This document shows positions 13,401 to 22,045 of a stretch of 64,000 nucleotides of DNA, in pieces. Source of the DNA: Trochalopteron elliotii (lineage: Eukaryota > Chordata > Aves > Passeriformes > Leiothrichidae); contig JANPWX010000653.1 of assembly GCA_024734555.1 (NCBI GenBank), positions 3,187,936 to 3,251,935 on the forward strand, given 5' to 3'. The notes beneath the pieces were generated by a model. The model saw only the letters and a list, made by a program, of their open reading frames with translations, was not told where the DNA came from and did not search any database. The first letter of the stretch is position 1, and each line of letters begins with the position of its first letter. Both the position numbers and the translations under genes were made by a program.

Positions 13401-14995
13401 AATCCCCTTGTCTCAGTCTTGCACTTCTCCTTGTCACTATCATTTAGTTTTCTTCCTTTCTTAAACGAGATAAAAAAGGATAATTCAAAGACAATCATCT
13501 TTTGTGAGCTGATGCCAAAATCAGTATAAAAAACCAGCACAGCACCTTTCAGTAGGGAACACCATCAACTTACTATGGAACCAGAACAACAGAAATATAT
13601 CATGTATCACAAAGATTTTTCATCTACTGTTAGGAATCTGAATCTGTCTGAAGAGAAAGGTACTGAAAGCCTGTTATTATAATTGTGAGTAGTGTGAATG
13701 CTAGAATAGTGTTCCAAACTTCACTGTTGCACCTCAGAAGACAGACTAAAGCAGTAGAATGTTCTAAACACAGTAACTTGAAGTGACATCTAAAAGCTAA
13801 GGTTTACATGGGATTTCTCTTTCATAAAACCTCTTTTCTGGCACAGTGTTACTGCAGCTGAGAGTGGCAGGCACGTACACTTGCAGCATTGTTCAGCAAA
13901 GGGGACCTAGAACTGGGCAGCTCAGTACAGAAATCAGGCCAGTTTAAACTGGCATACAAAGATTTAACAGCCGTTTATCCTCAGCTTAAGGCATGACCAT
14001 TATTGCCCTTCCCAAAGGAGCTAAACCTTGGGGCTCCAGTCAGGAATCAGTGGGTGAAAGCCAGCTGGTGAGCAATACTTGCTGAAAATACCCTGAAAAA
14101 GGCAGAGCCCAGCTGTGAGTACAAAACTGGGGTTTCTAAAACCAAAAATACTGCAGGATGAAGAGAAAGCCTAGGGTTTGTTTTCCAAAGACCACGCTCA
14201 ACAGGTCTCCTACAGGCAACGTTGTTTCCTACAGCTTCTTTTCTTTTTTACGTTTATTGGTTTCCTTGCTTTGAACATCTCCTGGTGATGATCACCTAAT
14301 ATCAGAGCGGGGTAAAAGTGCAGAGTACCTTCTTGTTCTGCTTTAGGAAGTGGTACCCCAGGGAAAGCTGCTTGTAGGCCTCCCCGTATTTCTCGTGCCA
14401 GTCTTGCACCGCCTTGATGGCCGCTTTCCTCAGCTTCTGCGCCACCTCCTTGGGCGGGGGCAGCGGCTGCTCGTGGTCGATCCCCACCGTGAGCTCCAGG
14501 AACTCCTGGAAGTTGGCGATGAGCAGCGTCCTGAACTGGTGGGACCTGGCGAACAGCTCCTGCACCACCTGGAAGGCGGAGAAGCGCATCTCGGCGTGCT
14601 CCTCCTGCAGCCGCGTCACCAGCAGGTGATAGGCGAGGCTGATGTGCTCCTCCGACGACCTGAGCACGGAGAAAACGAAGAAAAAAGGAGGGGGAGATAT
14701 TTAAAAAAAGGCTCAGCACATAAAAATGCAAGTTAGGGGACGTGATTTATTTTAAATTTTAAGTGAGCAGCTTCTGTGACGGCAGCACTCAGTCCCCACA
14801 GCAGGCCCCAGGAACAGCGTTCGGGGCGGCTCCGCCCGGGACTGCCGGCCTGGGGACAACGAGCAGGGCCCGGTTCTGTCCCTCCCTCCGGCCGTACTTG
14901 CAGATCTTCTTCAGCTCCTTCATCCTCCCAGGCTCCAGCCGCGGCTCCCCCGAGGTGGTGAGCTCCTCCACCAGCTCCGCCAGGCGCTGGTCCAT
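7370..14995 (-). CDS. UVSSA: UVSSA, UV-stimulated scaffold protein A (5' six coding exons, partial)
   Basis: Six exons at 14995-14898, 14659-14329, 10986-10866, 9709-9278, 8205-8096 and 7498-7370 join in frame with GT-AG borders to give 407 codons without a stop. The protein starts [20 protein letters not shown] and matches vertebrate UVSSA throughout. Residues about 1-145 form the VHS-like domain. A highly charged helix follows (about 144-190), then a low-conservation acidic linker, then a helical segment ending in a basic patch (KARKRKV). UVSSA joins RNA polymerase II stalled at DNA lesions, works with CSA, CSB and USP7, and recruits TFIIH in transcription-coupled repair. The CSA/TFIIH-binding segment and the C-terminal DUF2043 region are not in the window and should lie left of position 1. 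The mammalian protein is about 709 residues, so roughly 57% is present. The start is the first good-context ATG in the CpG-rich 5' region and aligns with the family start. Confidence 0.95.
8096..8205 (-). CDS. UVSSA: UVSSA coding exon 5
   Basis: 110 nt, too short to stand out as an open frame. Acceptor gttttgagcag|ATATAA, donor ATTCAG|gtggga. With the split codon it reads [20 protein letters not shown], then [17 protein letters not shown]. This matches the vertebrate segment LKVQENEDN...RNKFLPAVCSWIQ. It ends in phase 0. Confidence 0.93.
9278..9709 (-). CDS. UVSSA: UVSSA coding exon 4 (acidic linker)
   Basis: 432 nt, acceptor gtcttgatag|AAATGTCC, donor CCACAG|gtacct, phase 1 at both ends. 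It encodes [20 protein letters not shown], then a divergent Ser/Pro/Glu-rich linker that keeps the family motif [10 protein letters not shown] run of six Asp follows, then [20 protein letters not shown], which matches the conserved FVRSHGLGSHKYTLD block. The linker is the least conserved part of the protein in this window. Confidence 0.94.
9348..9365 (-). repeat. UVSSA: Trinucleotide run encoding six Asp in UVSSA
   Basis: Six perfect ATC units on the plus strand, read as GAT codons in UVSSA exon 4. It lies in the acidic stretch just before YQTFVRNHG. Confidence 0.95.
10866..10986 (-). CDS. UVSSA: UVSSA coding exon 3 (charged helix)
   Basis: 121 nt, acceptor cctccttag|GTGGAT, donor GGAAG|gttgg. 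It encodes [19 protein letters not shown] and a continuing Lys/Glu/Arg-rich stretch that looks like a long charged helix. The last codon is split (phase 1) and completes as Glu in exon 4, giving EMEEMSQEI as in the family. Confidence 0.93.
14329..14659 (-). CDS. UVSSA: UVSSA coding exon 2 (VHS-like domain)
   Basis: 331 nt, acceptor gtgctcag|GTCGTC, donor AAGAAG|gtactc. It encodes the bulk of the VHS-like helical domain. Recognisable blocks are [29 protein letters not shown] and [19 protein letters not shown], all close to the vertebrate protein. The exon ends in phase 0 after residue 143. GC content is visibly higher than in the later exons because it sits at the edge of the promoter CpG island. 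Confidence 0.96.
14898..14995 (-). CDS. UVSSA: UVSSA coding exon 1
   Basis: 98 nt, from the ATG at 14995-14993 to ...KELKKIC plus two bases of a lysine codon. The donor reads AA|gtacgg at 14897-14896. The ATG has a purine at -3 and G at +4. The encoded N-terminus is nearly identical to the family N-terminus. The next intron is only 238 bp. Confidence 0.95.
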
Positions 14996-15047
14996 CTCCG
15001 CCGGCGCCGAGGCACCGGAGCTGCCGGGACACCGCCCCTAAGGTCTC

Positions 15048-15116
15048 TCAAGCCAGGAGAACCCCGGCCGGGAACCCCCACGGCCGACAGGCCCGGCCGC
15101 GACTGGGCGGCGCCAT
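15048..15116 (-). other. Possible upstream ORF in UVSSA 5'UTR (22 codons)
   Basis: The ATG inside the YY1-type element opens a 22-codon frame (MAPPSRGRAC...) that ends at TGA 15050-15048, about 50 bp before the UVSSA ATG. Its context (AAG ATG G) is strong. It only exists in the mRNA if transcription starts upstream of 15116, which the sequence does not settle. Confidence 0.3.
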
Positions 15117-15123
15117 CTTCCGG
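15109..15123 (-). promoter_or_regulatory. UVSSA: Overlapping ETS / YY1 initiator-type element
   Basis: On the minus strand this reads CCGGAAGATGGCGCC. CCGGAAG fits an ETS/GABP site, and AAGATGGCG fits the YY1 motif often found at or just after the start site of TATA-less promoters. It lies about 115-130 bp upstream of the UVSSA ATG, so the transcription start is probably close to here. Confidence 0.65.
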
Positions 15124-15135
15124 CTCTCAGCGGAG

Positions 15136-15304
15136 CCCCGCCCCAGAGGAAACTCCGCCTCTTGCATAGGCCCCGCCCCTCATGGACTGACCACGCCCCA
15201 CAAGTACACGCCCCCATGGGAGCCACGCCCACACGGAGCCCCCGCCCATAGTGCAGAGGCCACGCCCCTCACTGAAGACCGCGTCCCTTTGTGAGCCCCG
15301 CCCC
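15136..15304. repeat. Array of GC-box / CACGCCC motifs
   Basis: About nine CCCCGCCCC, CCACGCCC or similar cores occur at about 15136, 15171, 15191, 15207, 15222, 15239, 15260, 15280 and 15295. After the first 35-bp gap the spacing is 15-20 bp. The intervening bases differ, so it is a motif array or a badly decayed tandem repeat. SP/KLF factors bind such cores. Confidence 0.7.
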
Positions 15305-15375
15305 GTGGGGGTGCTGCTCCCCCCGTCCCGCGGCGGGTGGTACCTTCCTCCCCCCCTCCCGGCACTTACCACCGG

Positions 15376-15398
15376 CCCCCCCCCCCCCCCTCCCCCCC
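15376..15398. repeat. Poly-C tract
   Basis: Fifteen C, one T, then seven C, at the upstream edge of the UVSSA CpG island. The minus strand is a G-run able to form G-quadruplex structures, and the length may be unreliable in assembly. Confidence 0.9.
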
Positions 15399-15568
15399 AT
15401 CTCCGCCCCCCTCGACATGCCGCACCCGGAAGCGCGGCTGGGGAAGAGCGGGGGAAGCCTTAAAGGAGCCGCGCTTCGGTTTTGTGTGAGAGGATCTTTA
15501 ACCCCTCGTTGTCTGCATGGCTGAGCCCGCCCAGAGGAGCGAGCAGCTGGCACACAGCGGCCCTGCTT

Positions 15569-16012
15569 ATCATAGAATCAATTACACCTCCGAGATCATT
15601 GACACCAACCAAATACCACCACTCCAGTCTTCCCTTAAACACCTCCAGGGACGGGGACTCCGCCACCTCCCTGCGCAGCGCCTTCCAAGGTCCAGTCACT
15701 CTCTCTGTGAAGAAATTCCTCCTAAAGTCCAACCTAAACTTCCCCTGGTACACCTTTAAACTGTCCTGTCGTCTGTCGCTCTCTGCGTTGGGAGCAGAGA
15801 CTGATCCCCTCCTGGCGAGCACCTCTTGATAGGGAATTGTAGCGGGCCAGAAGGGACCCCTGAGCCTCCTTTTCTCCAGGCCGAGCCCCCCCAGCCGCTC
15901 CCCACAGCACCTGTGCTCCAGACCCTCCTCCAGCTCCGTCCCGATCTCTGGACACGCTCCAGCCCCTCAGGCTCCTTCTTGTCATGAGGGGCCCAACCCT
16001 GGCCGCCGCAGC
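15569..16012 (-). mobile_element. CR1 LINE 3' fragment (5'-truncated)
   Basis: The left end shows atcatagaatca, the reverse complement of the CR1 3'-terminal repeat, so the element reads right to left. Inside, the minus-strand translation has FRLDFRRNFFTERV and REVAESPSLEVFKGRLE, the conserved end of CR1 ORF2. The strand shown also has the usual gagcctccttttctccagg and ggacacgctccagc blocks. Homology fades near 16012. It sits directly upstream of the UVSSA promoter island. Confidence 0.9.
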
Positions 16013-16852
16013 ACCACCACAAAAGTGTCTTTGTGCGCTGCCCCACAGGGCTGGTTCCATTACGGGACATGGTGAGACTGCCCTTGATTCACTGCTGGCA
16101 GCACCTGACCGTCTGCAGCTCTGGGTGCTCGATTACAGGTGCTCTGCAGACCCCCAATTCTGAAAGTGCTGCTTAACCACTGGCAATAAATAAGAACTTG
16201 CCTGCTTTGAACATCCTAAAGAAGGAAGACATCTAAAACATCTGTTTGCGTTTGAAGATGTTGTCAGCTAATTGACAGGTATTAATGCATTAATCCCCAG
16301 TGAAGCACGTGTTGGAAGCGATTTATGCAGGTTGGTGTTGCAGCTGTGTCTGCTGGCTCCTGTGATCGGGAAGGATGGCATTGAACAATTTTCACAAAAA
16401 ATGGACTCACATCATCAACCAGATTCACTGCAGTGAATGAACACATGCATTTTGCAGTGGCTCTGCTATTTCTGAGTCAGTGCATGAAACCAATGACATC
16501 TTACTTTTTAATAACGTTTATCCTTTCTGCATTGCCTTCCATCACGCACAGTGCATTTCTGTGTGAAAGTCATGCAGAGCTGCAGAGCTCATCTTTAAAG
16601 TTTAGATCAGTTTACTCTTTCAGTGTTTATTTCTTTTCTTCATATGATTGAAAGTGCCAGAACAACTGCTTTCTGTTAGGGTATGACTTGCAAAAGGAGC
16701 ATTGCTGTGTTATCTGGAAATGGAATTTCAAAATGAGCCTCAAGCAACCCACTTGCCATCTACAAAAGCACTGATTTCATACTTTTGCATAATATTTAAA
16801 GAAATCCCTGCAAGGAGCCATATGGTTTTGCTAGGAATCCGTTGATGAATGA

Positions 16853-16885
16853 ATGAATGAGTGCTGAGTTGTGTAACTCATTCAT
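16853..16885. repeat. Short inverted repeat
   Basis: ATGAATGAGT at 16853-16862 is perfectly complementary to ACTCATTCAT at 16876-16885, leaving a 13-base loop. One arm is the end of a GAAT run. It is probably incidental. Confidence 0.6.
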
Positions 16886-19375
16886 GCTAGTCCCTTAGGC
16901 AAATCCCAGTGAGAGCCAGGCTATTTATTTATTTATTAAAATCAAAGACAATTACATAAAACTGTGTTGGCTGAAGTTGCTGAGTCTCCTTTTCCCTTCT
17001 CCTTTTAAATGAACATGGCAAATATCCACCATTCAATCATTTCCACACTCTCTTCATCTGGACCAGCCTGATAAAAGGCTGAAGAGAGCCTGAGCACTGA
17101 AAAATTCATTCAGCTGCAAAAGTCACAAACCTCTGCACCTGCATGGATTTTCCCCAGCTGGTCTGGGCTCTTTCATGAAGGGGAACACAGAGCACTGAGG
17201 AGTGCAGAAGCAGAGCTGAACAACAGCTGATATTACTTCAGAGCCTCAGAGTTCAATGTTTTTTTTCTGTTTATACCTGGTTTCAGCAAAGCCTGAGTCT
17301 GTAGCTTCACGTTACGTGGATCGTTGAATCAAGGTGTTGCATTTCTTACATCTGTACTGAGACATCAGCAGGAGCAATGTGGTGACACTTTGTGAGTGCT
17401 CTGAAGTGAGTGACACCTTGCAGGAGCACAGACTCCTCCAGAAACACTGTCCTGTCCAGCATCTCTCCAGAATACCCAGCACTGTCATTGTTGGCAGGAG
17501 ACATTTGCAATGGGAGTGTTCTCCTACAGGAGGGTATCCCAGACAGGACCAGTTGGTTCATCCAGAGATCACATTCAGCTGGCCCAGTACCTTTGGCCAA
17601 ACACACAGGTAAAGAAAACTCCAGAATTTTGTCCGTTGACAATATTTTGGGTCTGAGTGTTCTTACATTAAAGAAGAACCATTTGTTCCATCACAAATTT
17701 AAAAGGTCAAACTGATGGCTCTAGGAAGGATTATTTCAGACTTTGTACAATACTAAATTATCTGGTTTAGGGTTTTTTTATAAAAGAAGCATCTCAGTAG
17801 GAGATAGTTCCACCATTTTAGTAGATGATTCTTTGCCAAGGGTTGTTTTCCAGCTTTGCAATAAAGGAGAATGTCAGTCAAAAAGAACCCCCCCATAACT
17901 TTTAAGATAGCTGTATTCAGCTTAATGATATGAAATTAAATAGGAGGATTTCTTTCCCTGCCAAAATGGAACTTAGGCTTCCTTACAAATAATTTGGAGT
18001 TAAAATAACTTTTGTCTCAGGTCTGAAGATACAGAAACATGATAAACACTTATATTAAATTGTCACAGAGTTTTTGCCAATTGGGTTGTAAAGAAAATTA
18101 CCTTCTATGTGAGCTGAACAGATGCTGAAGCACCAGTTTGAGCTGAGCAAAAGGGTGACAGATATTTCAAAGCTCTGAACTACCTTGTAAGGGGTAAAGA
18201 CTATATTTACACAGATGTTCTCAAAGGGGAAATAGCCTATTCATTAAACCCTTAATAATGCAAGGCCAAAGGTACTTGGTGACCTCCTCTAGCTATGTGA
18301 AATAGTGGCTGTGAGAACTCTTCAGCCTATTGTAACATTTTATAATTCTGTCATAGGAGGAGATGAACAAACCTGCTCTGTGTTAGACCACTAATTAAAT
18401 ATCCACTTGTGAGCTGGATGGAGCAGCAATGGCTGTAGGAGAACCATCACAAATCAAGGAGCACCTTCCTACACATAGCTTGTATTCATGTCTATAATAA
18501 TTTTTAAAAAATGATCCTACAGCAATTCCTGAACACCAATGTGGACACATGTGATTAGTATCAGTGAGGGTAAATTGTTTTTTTCTTCACTGGAATGTCT
18601 GTGCAGACTCAAAGTGGAGATAAATGAGTATTTTTCTGTGTTAGACAATAAATATCCACACCAGGAGTTAACATTTCTACATGAATGCACCCAGAAAAGA
18701 CCAAGACACACCCCCCTGCACTGCCCAGGGGTGTCTTTGGGGGTCATGGGGATACCAGACTTTAAGGCAGGACTTGGATCAGATGGTGCAGAAAAGGAGC
18801 AGCTTGAAGGTTGCTAACATGTAGAAAAGGAGACTGCAGAGGAAAAGAAGATCCCCAAAAGAGGAAATCCAGCCCAAATTCTGCATGAAGACCCTCTGAT
18901 GCTCTGTCTGATACAGAGACAGAAATGACGCTTCTGTGCATGTGTAAATACTGTTTTCAAACTTTTGGTATTAGGAGAAATTTCTTAAACAGCCTGAAGG
19001 GACTGGTTTGGGTGTCACATTGACTCACTGATGGGACTGTTTAGAAGCTCCTTCTGCCTGATGGATACCTGAGCTGTCCCATCCTTGGAAAGCCTTAGGC
19101 TGTAGCAGAGCTGCAGTCACTCCAGCTGGTTTCTCCAAATGAGAGACTGCATGGAACTGTGGCTCAAAAACCCAAATTAATTCCTTTTTTCTTTTTTTCC
19201 CCAAGGATGCAGAAAGGAGAGAACTGCTCTGAAGCTGCATAAAGCTGCAGTGCTGCCTCCAGTTAAAGGGGAGTGAAGTCCATTCCTGATGAGGAAATGC
19301 TGTCACCATTTCAGACAGGGATGGGTGCCTGTCTGTCTGTATCTCACAGCCTTCACACACCACTGCACAGGTACT

Positions 19376-19405
19376 GTCTGCTCTGCTCTGCTCTGCTCTA
19401 CTCTG
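19376..19405. repeat. TCTGC pentanucleotide microsatellite
   Basis: Consecutive (C/T)TCTG units with one late interruption (ctctactctg). Confidence 0.8.
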
Positions 19406-20999
19406 AGGTTTCCCATTGCAGATTCCTCTGTCCTGTCCCTGCACCAGGCAGCTTGGACCCACAGTGACACTGGCATCCAGAGTCCTCAGCCATCCATCTA
19501 AATCCACTGCATCCCCTCAGCACCAGGACGGTGCCCAGGTGAGCCTGCTCTCAGCCTTTAGCCCTGTTCAGCATTTCCATCATCTTTCATTTGCAGTGAG
19601 CAAGGAAGCCTCATGAATCAAAACCAGCTTTTGCAGGGAATTTCTTTTACTGTTATGATAAAAGAATGCCTTGTGTCTCTGAAGAGATTATTTGTGGAAG
19701 TTGGCTTTTGCAGGCAGGAAGAAAGTCCCCGGCTTGAGGAGATTAGGAGGTAGTTGGGACAAAAATAGAGTGCAAAGACCACAGTTTGAGAGGGAAGGAA
19801 ATGTTGAAGTATAGCTAAAAGGAAGAAAGTCTCTTGAAAAGCAAGAGATAGCAAATCTTGTGAAGTGTCTGTAGCTATTTATTTGTGCTTTTAAGGAGGT
19901 GTGTTGCACTGCTGTGGATTAATACCTAAGTTGGAGCAGAATGGGAAAATATTCATATTTCATGTATTTGGACCCCTTTGCATGCTCTCAGTTTCTGCAG
20001 CAATTGCATCACGACAGTTCCACTGACCAACTCTACTAGGATTCCTAAATGTTTCACCATTTTTTAGGCTATTGAACCTCAGTACAGCTTGGAATGAGAC
20101 TTGTAGGAGCAGCCAACTCGTATGATCCCATCCCTTGGGCACCAGCACCTCCTACAGGTGCCCTCAGCGGTGTAACTCACAGAGCCACTCCAGTTCTGTG
20201 TTTCAGCTCCTCACCTGAGTGCTAAAAGGCCTCTTAAATAAATCGTTTCTGCTTTTCCTCTTTGCACAAGTCATAGTGGTAAAATTATCGAAAAAGCAGT
20301 ATTTGTGGTGGATATTACTCGGTAAACTGTACAAAAAATTCTCTCGATGTCCTTGACATCCAGTTCTGCTCCAGGTCATGGAACCTGAATTCTAGGGAAG
20401 AGTGGGGTTTATTGTTTTTGAAATGTAAACAAAACTGGCAGTCAGTAGTTTCAAATGGGCAAGGTGTATTTGTAGGGATAGTAGAGGAAACTGCACTGCC
20501 AGCACTGGTCTGAGCTGGGTGACTGTGAGAGCCTCTGCTCAGCTGAAATCACAGAAAATACTCTGTCATTGCCTTTGTCTTTACATTCCTGCATGGCCAC
20601 GAGAGGCACAGCCCCTGAGAGACACAACCTCCTGACTGCTGAGGGGAAAAGTTCTACATCTATTTAGAAAGTATTTTTTTATTTAATAAAAAAACCCCCA
20701 AATACCCAAACAAACAAAACCAACAAAAACCCAAAAAACCCTAAAGCTATGTCTTTTTTAGGGGAAAAAATATAATATTAGTTAAGCTCATAGAGCTAGG
20801 AGAAATATACTTTTCAGATAAGAACATTTTCAAATGAGAATAAAAATGAAATTTATACAGAAGCATACTGTACTTTTAAGATGAGTTTATTTGCAGATAA
20901 GAGTAAAAATTGCCATTATAAGGCTCTGAACTTTCACTCCTCACCACAAGTTTGTCTGGTGAATCACACACACCATAAACTCTATTTATTTCCCCCTCC

Positions 21000-21260
21000 A
21001 AGAGCAGCCCGGGGCATTTCTGCCGGTGTAAAGGCACAGGCGGGGGGACCAGTGGAGACGGAGCTCCTGAAGGAGGGGCTGCGAGGTGCGGGGTGTCCCC
21101 GTGTCCCCGTGTCCCCGTGTCCCCGTGTCCCCGCCGGGCTGCCCTGGGCGCAGCCCCCAGCAGGTGGCAATGCAGGAGCACCTGTAGCCCGTCCAGCCGG
21201 GAAAGGCCGAGGCTGACACCGCTGTTCCTGGGGAAAAGCCTCGCCTTGGAAATCCTGCTC
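21000..21260. promoter_or_regulatory. Orphan CpG-rich patch (uncertain)
   Basis: A locally GC- and CpG-rich segment about 6 kb upstream of UVSSA and 10 kb beyond the MAEA 3' end, with no associated gene recognised. It contains the GTGTCCCC minisatellite. It could be an unannotated non-coding RNA promoter, an enhancer, or simply a GC-rich repeat expansion. Confidence 0.35.
21093..21132. repeat. GTGTCCCC minisatellite, five perfect copies
   Basis: Five uninterrupted copies of the 8-bp unit. The minus strand has five GGGG runs spaced by four bases (GGGGACAC units), which fits the G-quadruplex pattern. Confidence 0.95.
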
Positions 21261-21417
21261 GATGTTTGCAGCACCAACTACAAATCGTTTTCACTGTCGG
21301 CGAGAGATTTTTGTTTTGTTTTTAAACTGGAGGATTTGAGCTTACAGGCTTTGTAGCAGCAGATTTTGGCAGTGGGGTGGATGTGCCAGATCCAAAACCT
21401 TAGGGGTCACCTGGGAA

Positions 21418-21519
21418 AGTCATGGAATCATTTATGTTGGAAAGGATCCCCAAGATCACCAAGTCCAGCCATTAAGCCAGCATTGTCAAGGCCACTTGTG
21501 ACAGATCCTTAAATATGGC
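21418..21519 (-). mobile_element. CR1 LINE 3' end fragment
   Basis: Reads tcatggaatcatttatgttgg, aagatcaccaagtccagcc and cagcattgtcaaggccac, matching the reverse complement of a CR1 3' end. Only about 100 bp remain, and it is diverged. Confidence 0.8.
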
Positions 21520-21536
21520 ACGTTATATTTATCTGT

Positions 21537-21572
21537 ATATACATACACACACACATACATATATATATATAA
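21537..21572. repeat. TA/CA dinucleotide microsatellite
   Basis: Mixed (TA)n and (CA)n units immediately beyond the CR1 fragment. Confidence 0.9.
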
Positions 21573-21950
21573 TGTCTCTTAAGAACCCTCACAACCCTTT
21601 TTCCCATATTCTGTTGCATCTTCCATCCCTATGCAAAGCCACACTGTTTCCAAGCCAGGAATAAATCTTGAAACAGATCTGAACCTTTAAACATAATCAC
21701 AGTCTCACAAAGAAGAAATTTTCTTTGAACAAAGCATTCCTGAGTATCACATCATAGAAATTAATTTTAATGACAGTTTAAAAGAGAACACATGTCTCTG
21801 AGAAAGCTCTGAAGGTGGGGGCATTTTCCAAGAATGACTGTGCTTGTAGAGGGAAATGAATGGAGTAAACGAAAATATAGAAGCAGAACAATACAGAAGC
21901 ATTAAAAGTGTCTAGTAGTACACTTCCTTTTTTCTAAACACACATGCACA

Positions 21951-22045
21951 CACAAAAAAACCCCACCTAAAACAAATAAAACCAACCCCACCACCCCCCA
22001 AAAAAAACCAACCAAACAAAAAAACAAACCCACAAAAACATCCCT
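21951..22045. repeat. A/C-rich low-complexity stretch
   Basis: Runs of A mixed with CC and ACC units and very few G or T. A similar stretch lies at 20682-20745. Confidence 0.8.

Larger units (their letters stand above)
14780..15480 (-). promoter_or_regulatory. UVSSA: UVSSA CpG-island promoter
   Basis: CpG- and GC-rich block spanning UVSSA coding exon 1 and about 480 bp upstream, in an otherwise AT-rich region. There is no TATA box near the expected start. It contains an ETS/YY1-type element at 15109-15123, an array of GC boxes and CACGCCC motifs at 15136-15304, and a C-tract at 15376-15398. This layout is typical of a TATA-less housekeeping promoter reading leftwards. A divergent rightward transcript is possible, but no rightward gene was recognised. 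Confidence 0.85.
16013..21417. other. Intergenic DNA, no gene recognised
   Basis: No conserved coding segment on either strand; the open frames here have no recognisable family features. It contains short tetranucleotide runs (GAAT near 16846-16860, ATTT near 16923-16936), a small hairpin at 16853-16885, a TCTGC run near 19376-19405, an A/C-rich stretch at 20682-20745 and the CpG-rich patch near 21000-21260. Confidence 0.6.

Noticed and set aside
19025..19507. 160-codon minus-strand open frame in the intergenic region
   Set aside because: It contains the translated TCTGC microsatellite (repeated SRAEQSRAD-type residues) and no family feature.
20876..21277. 133-codon minus-strand open frame over the CpG-rich patch
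   Set aside because: Its only feature is translation of the GTGTCCCC minisatellite (GHGDTGTR-like repeat). GC-rich DNA gives long stop-free frames by chance.
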